Positions 50,201-62,792 of a stretch of DNA of 64,000 bases are shown here, piece by piece. Every line of letters begins with the position of its first letter. Position 1 is the first letter of the stretch. Source of the DNA: Brevundimonas sp. UBA5713 (GTDB taxonomy: Bacteria; Pseudomonadota; Alphaproteobacteria; Caulobacterales; Caulobacteraceae). The notes beneath the pieces were generated by a model. The model ran no database searches. It was not told where the DNA came from and saw only the letters and a program-made list of their open reading frames with translations. Position numbers and translations under genes: made by a program. The stretch is from contig NZ_DIGV01000013.1 in NCBI RefSeq assembly GCF_002419815.1, positions 16,878 through 80,877 on the forward strand, read 5' to 3'.

Positions 50201-50675
50201 GACAGGCTTTCAGCAGAAGCCGGGCTCAAGAGCCTTGGCGGCACTAAGGGTCTGGCTGGGTAATCAATCGGTCGCGCGTCGGCGACGCGGCTTAGATGGT
50301 GTCTTTAGCACAAAATCTCAATGCGGTCAGGATGGGGAGCCAAAACCTGACGCTGGGGAGGCCTGTAACGACCCTATGTGCTAGCAGGCACGAGCTTGAC
50401 CTTACGGCACAGTTTTAACGCCCAATACTGGCCATAATTCAGCATGAATTTTGAATATCGATGATATTAGTGGGTAGAAATATTTACGCAGCGTCAAAAA
50501 CATCAGGAAAAAGTGCGTCTTGCGTGCCACGCCTTTGACCCTTTCGTGACGGTAACGCGTTTCGTGACGCCCTGATCCGATGACAAGACCAATACGGCTG
50601 TTAAGCCTTGAGTACTCCCCGAACAAAGGTTCATCGCATCGGTAATGATGAACCCAGTAACTATAGGTGAAACGT
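50201..50675. promoter_or_regulatory. Divergent intergenic region with direct repeats, map to fadL
   Basis: This 475-bp stretch has no convincing gene and is AT-rich from 50410 to 50500. A 10-bp direct repeat TTTCGTGACG occurs at 50542-50551 and 50560-50569 (18-bp period, about two helical turns), 107-134 bp before the fadL start, suggesting a dimeric regulator site. No promoter could be fixed confidently. Confidence 0.5.
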
Positions 50676-52028
50676 ATGACTTCCAGGAACATGGCCCGCA
50701 TCGGCGGCCTCGCCGTCCTCATGGCCTCTGTGGCCGCTCCGGCCTTCGCTGGCTCCTTCTACCTCCAAGAGCAGTCGGCACGCGGTGCCGGTCGCGCCTT
50801 CTCGGGTGAAGCTGCCGACACCGGCGTCGCCTCGCTGTGGTGGAACCCGGCTTCGATCGCCCGTTCGGGCCGCGAAGCGACCTTCTCGCTGCACGCTATC
50901 CGTATCGATTCCGAAGCCCGCGACACCGGCTCGACCCTGACCCTGATCAACCCGGCCAACGGTCAGGTTGCCGGTCGTCTGCCGGTTTCCAACGCGCGTC
51001 TGACCGAGAATAATCCGGTTGAAAGCGGCGTGGTGCCGAACTTCGCCATTGCTACCCCGATCAACGATCGCCTGTCGGTCGGTCTGGCCGTGTCGGCTCC
51101 CTACAACTTCACCACCAAATACAGCGCCAACACCTCGGTCGGTAATGTGCTGTCGGACGGCGGCTCGTTCGCCCGTTATGACGCCAACACCTCGGAACTG
51201 CGCTCGGCCGACGTCGGCGTGGTGCTGGCCTACCAGGTCAACGACTGGCTGGACATCGGTGCTGGCGTCAGCGCCCAATACGTCAAGGCCAAGCTGACCT
51301 CGAACATTCCGTCGCTGAGTGGCAACCCGCTGTCGCCGCTGCTGGCTGCAGATGGCTATTCCGAACTGTCGGGTGACGGCATCGACTTCGGCTGGAACGT
51401 CGGCGCGCAAGTCCACCACGGCAAATGGGATCTGGGCCTGTCCTACCGTTCGGCCATCGAGCACGAACTGGAAGGCGACATCGTTCAGGACATGAAGGGT
51501 GCACTGGCTGCACGCAGCTTCGCAACCGACGGCAATGCCACCTTCAACACCCCGTGGTTCGTTTCGGCCTCGGTGCGCTACGCCGCAACCGACAAGCTGA
51601 CCCTGAACGCCCAGATCAACCGCATCGGTTGGTCGGAATTCGACGCCATCAACGTTGACTTCACCGGCGGCACCGACGTGATCCACCAGAACTACGAAGA
51701 CGTCACCACCGGCGCCATCGGTCTGGACTACGCCTACAGCGACAAGACCACCTTCCGCGCCGGTATCGGCTATGACCCGACCCCTACCACGGACGCTCTG
51801 CGCACCGCCCGTATCCCGGATTCGGACCGCATGCTGTACTCGGTCGGTATGTCGACCCAAGTGATCGAAGGCGTCGAGTTTGACGCTGGCCTCACCTATA
51901 TCGACATGGACAAGGCCGTCATGAACGACGACCGCGCCCTGCTGCAAGGTGCTGTGATCTCGAACCTGCGCGGCGAGCTGGAAGGCTCGGCCCTGGCCTT
52001 CTCGCTGGGTACCCGTATCAAGTTCTAA
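50676..52028 (+). CDS. OmpP1/FadL family outer-membrane porin
   Basis: A 450-residue beta-barrel with a Sec signal peptide (residues about 1-24, ending AAPAFA). The mature N-terminus GSFYLQEQSARGAGRAFSGE and ADTGVASLWWNPASIA are the hatch and plug of FadL, which import long-chain fatty acids or other hydrophobic compounds by lateral diffusion. The barrel ends in Phe (LGTRIKF). ATG 50676 has AGG eight bases upstream; a GTG at 50667 is an alternative. It is monocistronic, with a terminator directly after. Confidence 0.92.
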   Translation: MTSRNMARIGGLAVLMASVAAPAFAGSFYLQEQSARGAGRAFSGEAADTGVASLWWNPASIARSGREATFSLHAIRIDSEARDTGSTLTLINPANGQVAGRLPVSNARLTENNPVESGVVPNFAIATPINDRLSVGLAVSAPYNFTTKYSANTSVGNVLSDGGSFARYDANTSELRSADVGVVLAYQVNDWLDIGAGVSAQYVKAKLTSNIPSLSGNPLSPLLAADGYSELSGDGIDFGWNVGAQVHHGKWDLGLSYRSAIEHELEGDIVQDMKGALAARSFATDGNATFNTPWFVSASVRYAATDKLTLNAQINRIGWSEFDAINVDFTGGTDVIHQNYEDVTTGAIGLDYAYSDKTTFRAGIGYDPTPTTDALRTARIPDSDRMLYSVGMSTQVIEGVEFDAGLTYIDMDKAVMNDDRALLQGAVISNLRGELEGSALAFSLGTRIKF

Positions 52029-52050
52029 TCCTTTACGGATCTGAAAACGG

Positions 52051-52085
52051 AAACGGCGGCTCCTGACGGGGCCGCCGTTTTTGTT
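52051..52085 (+). terminator. Terminator of the FadL-type gene
   Basis: AAACGGCGGC (52051-52060) pairs perfectly with GCCGCCGTTT (52071-52080), followed by TTTGTTTG. Confidence 0.85.
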
Positions 52086-52098
52086 TGTCTCGATTTAA

Positions 52099-52137
52099 AA
52101 AGAAAGGCCGCCGCTCCCGATGGAGCGGCGGCCTTGT
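52099..52137 (-). terminator. Terminator of rhlE
   Basis: On the minus strand a 14-bp perfect stem (AAGGCCGCCGCTCC at 52104-52117 with GGAGCGGCGGCCTT at 52122-52135, loop CGAT) is followed by TCTTTTT. It is about 20 bp after the rhlE stop. Confidence 0.92.
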
Positions 52138-52154
52138 TTATTCTGCCGTCTGGC

Positions 52155-53648
52155 TTAGCCCTTCTGGGCGAAGCCCTTGCCGCCGTTCGACGGACGCTTG
52201 CGCGGACGGCGCTTCATTTCGCTGACCGGCTTAGGCTCACGCGGCGTGGTCACTTCACCCGCCATCGGGTTGTAGGCCGGTGCCGCAGCGGCTTCACGCG
52301 GGGCACCGCCACGACGGTCGCCCTTGCGAACGCGGTGCGGCTGGCCGCCGCCTTCCGGACGCTCGACGCGGCCACGGCTACGGTTGCGACCGCGACGGCC
52401 GTCCTCGCCTTCGCCCTTGCGGGGTTCGCGCTCGGGCAGGGTGGCCTTCTTGGCGACACCGGCGGCCATGATCGAGGCGTCCAGCTGGGCCAGTTGCTTG
52501 TCGTTGCGACGGTCCACCATCGGGATCTTCTGGCGGGTGACCTTCTCGATGTCCTTGAGCAGTTTCATCTCGTCACCCGAGACGAAGCTGATGGCGGTGC
52601 CCTTTTCACCGGCGCGGGCCGTACGGCCGATGCGGTGGACATAGGATTCCGGCACATAGGGCAGCTCGAAGTTCACGACGTGCGTGACCTTGTCGACGTC
52701 GATACCGCGCGCGGCGATGTCGGTGGCGACCAGAACGCGCAGCTTGCCGTTCTTGAAGGCCTCGAGGGCACGCTCGCGTTGCGGCTGGCTCTTGTTGCCG
52801 TGGATGGCACCGGCTTCAACGCCGCCGGCTTCCAGATAGGCGGCAACCTTGTCGGCGCCGTGCTTGGTCTTGGTGAAGACCAGGCAGCGGGTGTAGGCCG
52901 GATCGGAGAACAGCTCGGTCAGCAGGGCGCGCTTGCGGCCGGCCTCGACCCAGATCACCTGTTGCTTGATGCGCTCGACGGTGGTGGCTTGCGGGGTCAC
53001 CTGAACCTTGACCGGATCCTTCAGCAGATCACCGGCCAGCTTGCCGATTTCACCCGGCATGGTGGCCGAGAAGAACAGGTTCTGGCGACGGGCGGGCAGG
53101 CGGCTGACCACCTGGCGGATCGGCTTGATGAAGCCCAGGTCCAGCATCTGGTCGGCTTCGTCGAGCACGAAGATTTCGGTCGAGGACAGGTCGATGTTGT
53201 TTTGCTGGATATGGTCCAGCAGACGGCCCGGCGCGGCCACCAGAACATCAAGGCCCTGTTGCAGGGCACGTTCCTGGGCGCCGTATTTCACGCCGCCGAA
53301 GACGACCGCCACGCGGAAGCCGAGGTGCTGGCCATAGACCTTGAAGCTGTCGGCAATCTGGGTGGCCAGTTCGCGGGTCGGCGACAGGATCAGGGCGCGG
53401 GTGGTGCGAGGCAGGGGCTTGATGCGGTTTTCCGACAGGCGGTGCAGGATCGGCAGCGCGAAGGCTGCGGTCTTGCCGGTACCGGTCTGGGCGATGCCCA
53501 GCAGGTCGGCACCCTTCATAACGTGCGGAATAGCTTTGGACTGGATCGGGGTCGGCTTCTCATAGCCCGCAGCCTTGAGGGCCGTCAGAAGGCCGCTGTT
53601 GAGGCCAAGCGATTCAAAAGCGTTCGTCGGAGTTTGGGTATCGGTCAC
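52155..53648 (-). CDS. rhlE: DEAD-box RNA helicase, RhlE-like
   Basis: A 497-residue ATP-dependent RNA helicase. The motifs are FESLGLNSGLLTAL with Q motif, AQTGTGKTAAFALPIL (I), PTRELATQIADSF (Ia), VAAPGRLLDHI (Ib), VLDEADQMLDLGF (II), FFSATMPGEI (III), VATDIAARGIDVDKV and HRIGRTARAGEKG (VI). The last 110 residues are a basic Arg/Gly/Pro-rich tail (GRRGRNRSRGRVERPEGGG) for RNA binding. RhlE-type helicases act in ribosome assembly and the cold-adapted degradosome. The start codon is GTG. Confidence 0.95.
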   Translation of the reverse strand: MTDTQTPTNAFESLGLNSGLLTALKAAGYEKPTPIQSKAIPHVMKGADLLGIAQTGTGKTAAFALPILHRLSENRIKPLPRTTRALILSPTRELATQIADSFKVYGQHLGFRVAVVFGGVKYGAQERALQQGLDVLVAAPGRLLDHIQQNNIDLSSTEIFVLDEADQMLDLGFIKPIRQVVSRLPARRQNLFFSATMPGEIGKLAGDLLKDPVKVQVTPQATTVERIKQQVIWVEAGRKRALLTELFSDPAYTRCLVFTKTKHGADKVAAYLEAGGVEAGAIHGNKSQPQRERALEAFKNGKLRVLVATDIAARGIDVDKVTHVVNFELPYVPESYVHRIGRTARAGEKGTAISFVSGDEMKLLKDIEKVTRQKIPMVDRRNDKQLAQLDASIMAAGVAKKATLPEREPRKGEGEDGRRGRNRSRGRVERPEGGGQPHRVRKGDRRGGAPREAAAAPAYNPMAGEVTTPREPKPVSEMKRRPRKRPSNGGKGFAQKG

Positions 53649-53951
53649 GTGCGTCTTTCACGAATGACGACGGACGCCAGCAGCCATCGGCCAAGCAGCG
53701 CGCGTCGTCCGCCCGCATGCCACGGGCAGGTAACGGGCGCCGCCCCGCGTGTACGGACGACGTATGAACTGGAGGAACCGACGGCTCGACAGACAGGCGC
53801 TTTCAACTCTGGAAAGGCCCACACGCGCTGGAGCACGCCGGAAACCGCACTGTGCGGTAGGCGGCAAATGGGCCTTCTTTGTCAGAAAGTCAAGCAAAGG
53901 GCCGGTCACCATGGGTAACCGGCCCTTTCACAACTGGTAGGGTACCAGTGA
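53649..53951. other. rhlE leader and gltB 3' region, no gene
   Basis: A 303-bp gap without a supported gene. It holds the probable gltB terminator (53896-53928) and, between 53650 and 53890, a GC-rich stretch with short inverted repeats (for example ACCGCA-CTG-TGCGGT at 53836-53850). This could be a structured 5' leader of rhlE, whose family mRNAs are often cold regulated, but nothing firm is visible. Confidence 0.4.
53896..53928 (-). terminator. Hairpin after gltB
   Basis: AAAGGGCCGGT (53896-53906) pairs with ACCGGCCCTTT (53918-53928) over 11 bp with an inner ACC-ATG-GGT hairpin. The downstream T tract on the minus strand is modest, so termination strength is uncertain. Confidence 0.7.
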
Positions 53952-58504
<4,553 letters not shown>

Positions 58505-58508
<4 letters not shown>

Positions 58509-59932
58509 GCTGCGGCTTCCTCGGTACGCGCGCGCAGATAACGGTCGATTTCGGCAGCGGCGTCCTGACCGTCGCGCACGGCCCAGACGACGAGGGAGGC
58601 ACCGCGCACGGCGTCTCCGGCAGCGAACACGCCCTCAAGGCTGGTGGCGAACCCGCCACGGGCGACTTCGAGGGTGTTCCAGCGGGACAGGCGAAGGCCC
58701 GCGTCCAGCTGTTCGGCAAAGTTTTCAGGTTCGAAACCCAGTGCTTCGATCACCAGATCGGCGGGGCTGTCGAAGTCGCTGTCAGGGACCGGCACGATTT
58801 CCCGACGGCCATCGGCGGCGGCTTCGGACAGGGCCATCCGTTGGGCGCGGATGGCATTGACCACATCGCCTTTGGACATCAGCGCCTTGGGCGCGGCCAG
58901 CCATTCGAAGGTGACGCCTTCTTCCTCGGCGTTTTGCACCTCGCGCGCGCTGCCCGGCATGTTGGCGCGGTCACGGCGATACAGGCAGGTGACGCTGGTC
59001 GCACCCTGCCGGATGGCGGTGCGCACACAGTCCATGGCGGTATCGCCACCACCGACCACGATAACGGACTTGCCCTTGGCGGTGGTGGCTTCGACGCTGT
59101 CACCCAGATCGCGCTTGTTCTGGGCGATCAGGAAATCAAGCGCGGGAAGCGCATCATCGGGGCCGCAACCCGGAATGGACAGGCGGCGGGCCTGATACAC
59201 CCCCATGGCCAGCAGCACGGCGTCATGTTGGCTGCGAAGTTCGTCCATTGAAATATCGGTGCCGACCGAAGTGTTCAGCACAAACTTCACCCTGCCCTCG
59301 ACCAGACGGTCGATACGGCGCTGGACAACATATTTCTCCAGCTTGAAGCCGGGGATGCCATACATCAGAAGGCCGCCCGCACGGTCGTGACGGTCATAGA
59401 CAGTGACCTGATAGCCCGCGCTACGCAGACGGTCTGCGGCGGCAAGTCCCGCAGGACCGGCACCGACGATGGCGACCGACTGGCCGCGCTCTGCCACGGG
59501 ACGGATCGGCTCGACCCAGCCATTCTCGAATGCCTGATCGGCAATCCATGCCTCGACCGAGCCGATGGTCACGCCATCCCAGCCCGATTGCTGCAGCGTG
59601 CAGGCCCCTTCGCACAGGCGGTCCTGCGGACAGATGCGGCCGCAGATTTCGGGCATGGTCGATGTCAGCGATGCGGTCTTCCACGCCTCGCGCAGATCGC
59701 CATCGGCCGACAGGGCCAGCCAGTCCGGAATGTTGTTCTGAAGCGGGCAGGCGTTCTGGCAGAAGGGCACGCCACAGTCGGTGCAGCGCGACGCCTGTTT
59801 CTGACCGGTTTCCGCGCTCGGTTTGAGCGTGATCTCATTGAAATCACGTACGCGATCAGCCGCGGCCTGCTTGGGCAGGGCGCGGGGCTGAATCAGGAAA
59901 CCACCGGGATTTGAACGACCACCTTTTTGCAT
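58505..59932 (-). CDS. gltD: Glutamate synthase small subunit
   Basis: A 475-residue FAD/NADPH oxidoreductase supplying electrons to GltB. The N-terminus carries the two 4Fe-4S clusters (CTDCGVPFCQNACPLQNNI and ICGRICPQDRLCEGAC), then the FAD motif VGAGPAGLAAADRLRSAG, then NADPH motif VVGGGDTAMDCVRTAI and the C-terminal FAD-binding GVFAAGDAVRGASLVVWAV. It uses the ATG at 59932 (MQKGGRSNPGGFLIQPR); a GTG at 59938 is also in frame. It is first in the operon, before gltB. Confidence 0.96.
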
Positions 59933-60199
59933 GTGCACATTTTGGCGCGCTGAACCGTGTCATGCAAATATTTTCCTTCGCAAGACTAAGGATTACCCAA
60001 AAGTCGAACAAATTTCCGCACTGCGAAAGTTTCACAGCTAAAACATTCGCGAAAAATGTTGCAGCGCGGCATATAAAATCAGCGTTCTTTTCCGTTTTGT
60101 CGCTGATAGGTGGAATCCTTTGGCATTGTGGCACAGCTGAAAGTGGAACGTAGGCCTCGCGCGCGGGTTCAGAATCCGTAATCGAACGGGAGCTGTTCC
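59933..60199. promoter_or_regulatory. Divergent gltD / PQQ dehydrogenase promoter region
   Basis: A 267-bp AT-rich gap. It contains AACATT-CGCGAAA-AATGTT (60041-60060 approximately), a 6-bp inverted repeat, which could be a regulator site. I see no other defined element. Confidence 0.35.
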
Positions 60200-62605
60200 A
60201 TGGCGCGTATTGAAAAGGACAGGGGCCTTGGCCTGTCCCTGACCAGAATCCTTGGCGTGGTGATTGGGGTCATCGGCCTGATTTTGGCAATCGGCGGCGT
60301 GCAACTGACCATATTGGGCGGCTCGCCCTATTATCTGGTCACCGGCGTGCTGATGATGATCAGCGGTTTGCTGCTGGTCTTGCTGCGACTGTCGGGAGCC
60401 CTGCTCTATGCGGCCATTGTGGTGGGCACCATTGTCTGGGCGATCTGGGAAGTCGGTCTGGACGGATGGGCTCTGGTCCCGCGCGTGGTGGCCCCGCTGG
60501 TTCTGCTGGTGCCGGTCATCCTGTCGATGGGGGCGCTGAGCACCCGTGGCGGTGCCAAGCGGGTCGGCATCGGTTTTGCCGCTCTGGCGGTGGTCTGTCT
60601 GGTCGGCGGACTGGTGCTGGGTGTGACCAATCGCGCCACCGTACTGCAAACGGTGCCGGGTGCCGGTCAGGATCGCATCGGCGATCCGGCCCTTCAACAG
60701 GTCGGTGCAGACTGGCCCGCATGGGGCGGCTCCGATGCGGCCCAGCGCTATTCGCCGCTGACCCAGATCAATAAGGAAAACATTAGCACGCTGACCCGCG
60801 CATGGACCTTCCGAACGGGCGATCTGCCGGATGAACGCTGGGGGGCAGAGACGACCCCGTTGAAGATCGGTGACACGCTTTATCTGTGCTCGGCCCGCAA
60901 CCGCCTGTTCGCGCTGGATGCCGCTACGGGGCAACAGAAATGGGCCTACGATCCCAAGGTCGACGACAAGGACATTCCTTATACCGCCGCCTGCCGGGGC
61001 GTGGCCCACTATCAGATGCCCAACGCCGACGCGGCCCGTCCCTGCGCGGCCCGCATTATCGAAGGCACGCTGGATGGTCGACTGATTGCCGTGGATGCCC
61101 GCACCGGTCGTCCCTGCGCCGACTTTGGCCAGAACGGCGAGGTCAGCATCAAGCACGGCATGGGTGAATCTTATCCGGGCATGGTGTCCATCACCTCGGC
61201 TCCTGTCATTGTGCGCGGCGTGGTGGTGACCGGCCACCAGGTGCTGGATGGTCAGCGCCGCTGGAACGCCTCGGGCGTCATTCAGGGCTTTGACGCCATC
61301 ACCGGCGAACTGCGCTTTGCCTGGGACATGGCGCGCCCCGACATCACCACGGTTCCTCCGGAGGGCGAGACCTATACGCCCGGTACGCCCAATATGTGGA
61401 CGACAGCCACGGCGGATGAAAATCTGGGTCTGGTCTATCTGCCCATGGGTAACTCGGCGGCAGACTATTACTCCAGCACCCGTCGCCCCGAGGAGAACGA
61501 GTATTCGACCTCTCTGGTGGCGCTGGATGTGGGTACCGGCAAGCCGCGCTGGCATTTCCAGACCGTCTATAAGGATGTCTGGGATTATGACCTTGGGTCG
61601 CAGGCCACACTGGTCGATATGCCGATAGGCGGCCAGATGGTCCCCGCCCTGATCCTGCCATCTAAGCAGGGCGACATCTATATTCTGGACCGCCGGACCG
61701 GCCAGCCTTTGCACGATGTAGAGCAGATCCGTGTGCCGACTGGCGGGGTCGAACCTGCCCAGCGCACGCCCACCCAACCGATCTCGAAATTCCACACCCT
61801 GCGTAAGCCTGATCTGACCGAGCGGGACATGTGGGGCATGTCGCCGCTGGACCAGCTGTATTGCCGTATCCAGTTCCGCCAGTCGTCCTATGACGGCTTT
61901 TTCACCCCGCCGACGGCTGATCGCCAGTCGATCCAGTATCCGGGTTATAATGGCGGCTCGGACTGGGGCGGCGTGGCGGTTGATCCGGTGCGTGGTGTGA
62001 TCGTGGCCAACTATAACGACATGCCGAACGTGATCCGTCTGGTCCCGCGCGAGCGTGCCGACCAGTTGGGCTGGTTCCCGCGTGACGACCCCCGTTACGA
62101 GGGTGACGGCAGCAAGGCCGAAGGCGCGGGGGACCCCCAACTGGGTGTGCCCTATGCGGTCAACGTCAATGCAGGCTGGCGCGTGAAGTTCACCGGCCTG
62201 CTGTGCAAGAAGCCGCCCTATGGCGGTATCCGCACCATTGACCTGCGCACCGGCCGGACCCTGTGGGATCGCCCGTTCGGTACCGCCCGCAAGAACGGTC
62301 CGTTCGGTATTCCGTCCATGCTGCCATTGGAAATCGGTACGCCGAACAATGGCGGCTCGGTGGTTACGGCGGGGGGGCTGGTCTTCATCGCGGCGGCGAC
62401 CGATGACCTGATCCGCGCCATCGACATCGAAACCGGCAAGACCGTCTGGTCCGACGTCCTGCCCGCCGGTGGTCAGGCCAATCCGATGATCTATGAGCAC
62501 AATGGCCGCCAGTATCTGGTCATCATGGCCGGTGGTCACCACTTCATGGAAACTCCGCGTGGCGACTATCTGATCGCTTATGCGCTACCCGAAGGGCGCG
62601 CATAA
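60200..62605 (+). CDS. gcd: Membrane-bound PQQ-dependent dehydrogenase (glucose/quinate/shikimate type)
   Basis: An 801-residue quinoprotein. The first 140 residues hold about five membrane helices (ILGVVIGVIGLILAIGGVQL and GTIVWAIWEVGLDGWALVPR among them), followed by the periplasmic eight-bladed PQQ propeller. Recognisable parts are WPAWGGSDAAQRYSPLTQIN, HGMGESYPGMVSITSAPVIV, PGTPNMWTTATADENLGLVY and YEHNGRQYLVIMAGGHHFM. It oxidises a sugar or polyol in the periplasm and passes electrons to ubiquinone. The length and N-terminal helices fit glucose dehydrogenase, but quinate/shikimate members look alike. No pqq genes are in the window. Confidence 0.9.
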   Translation: MARIEKDRGLGLSLTRILGVVIGVIGLILAIGGVQLTILGGSPYYLVTGVLMMISGLLLVLLRLSGALLYAAIVVGTIVWAIWEVGLDGWALVPRVVAPLVLLVPVILSMGALSTRGGAKRVGIGFAALAVVCLVGGLVLGVTNRATVLQTVPGAGQDRIGDPALQQVGADWPAWGGSDAAQRYSPLTQINKENISTLTRAWTFRTGDLPDERWGAETTPLKIGDTLYLCSARNRLFALDAATGQQKWAYDPKVDDKDIPYTAACRGVAHYQMPNADAARPCAARIIEGTLDGRLIAVDARTGRPCADFGQNGEVSIKHGMGESYPGMVSITSAPVIVRGVVVTGHQVLDGQRRWNASGVIQGFDAITGELRFAWDMARPDITTVPPEGETYTPGTPNMWTTATADENLGLVYLPMGNSAADYYSSTRRPEENEYSTSLVALDVGTGKPRWHFQTVYKDVWDYDLGSQATLVDMPIGGQMVPALILPSKQGDIYILDRRTGQPLHDVEQIRVPTGGVEPAQRTPTQPISKFHTLRKPDLTERDMWGMSPLDQLYCRIQFRQSSYDGFFTPPTADRQSIQYPGYNGGSDWGGVAVDPVRGVIVANYNDMPNVIRLVPRERADQLGWFPRDDPRYEGDGSKAEGAGDPQLGVPYAVNVNAGWRVKFTGLLCKKPPYGGIRTIDLRTGRTLWDRPFGTARKNGPFGIPSMLPLEIGTPNNGGSVVTAGGLVFIAAATDDLIRAIDIETGKTVWSDVLPAGGQANPMIYEHNGRQYLVIMAGGHHFMETPRGDYLIAYALPEGRA

Positions 62606-62616
62606 GCTGGTTTTTG

Positions 62617-62650
62617 AATGCCCCGCCCTTCGGGCTACTTGAGGGGCATT
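62617..62650 (+). repeat. Palindromic repeat (short form), copy A
   Basis: AATGCCCC (62617-62624) pairs perfectly with GGGGCATT (62643-62650); the inner hairpin is GCCC-TTC-GGGC (62625-62635), then TACTTGA. It lies 11 bp after the PQQ dehydrogenase stop and is followed by further T's, so it may act as its terminator. Confidence 0.7.
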
Positions 62651-62656
62651 TTTAAG

Positions 62657-62691
62657 TGGCCCTAACGCCCTATCGGGCTGCTTGAGGGCAT
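62657..62691 (+). repeat. Palindromic repeat (short form), copy B
   Basis: Outer stem GCCCT (62659-62663) with AGGGC (62685-62689); inner hairpin GCCC-TATC-GGGC (62667-62678); 3' part TGCTTGAGGGC. The flank TTTAAGTGGCCCT is repeated almost exactly before copy C. Confidence 0.72.
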
Positions 62692-62698
62692 TGTTTAG

Positions 62699-62731
62699 TG
62701 GCCCTATCGCCCAATCGGGCTGCTTGAGGGC
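62699..62731 (+). repeat. Palindromic repeat (short form), copy C
   Basis: Outer stem GCCCT (62701-62705) with AGGGC (62727-62731); inner hairpin GCCC-AATC-GGGC (62709-62720); 3' part TGCTTGAGGGC. It is in tandem with copy B, 42 bp apart, with the flank TTTAGTGGCCCT. Confidence 0.72.
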
Positions 62732-62749
62732 GTTATGAGCCAACAGACT

Positions 62750-62780
62750 AAAAGGCCGGAGTTTTGCTCCGGCCTTTTCT
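62750..62780. terminator. Bidirectional terminator between gcd and proA
   Basis: AAAAGGCCGGAG (62750-62761) pairs perfectly with CTCCGGCCTTTT (62767-62778) with a 5-base loop. A's and T's flank both sides, so it can serve both convergent genes. Confidence 0.9.
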
Positions 62781-62792
62781 ATGGTGCTGGGG

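Noticed and set aside
50402..50722. 106-codon open frame on the minus strand between map and fadL
   Set aside because: It overlaps the start of fadL, has no ribosome binding site or family resemblance, and lies in an AT-rich regulatory region.
59895..59925. tRNA-like TTGAAC string
   Set aside because: It is inside the gltD coding region; no cloverleaf can be drawn around it. No tRNA gene was found elsewhere in the window.
60038..62542. Long open frame antisense to the PQQ dehydrogenase gene (834 codons)
   Set aside because: Highly His/Gln/Arg-rich with no motif; the dehydrogenase on the plus strand has all propeller motifs.
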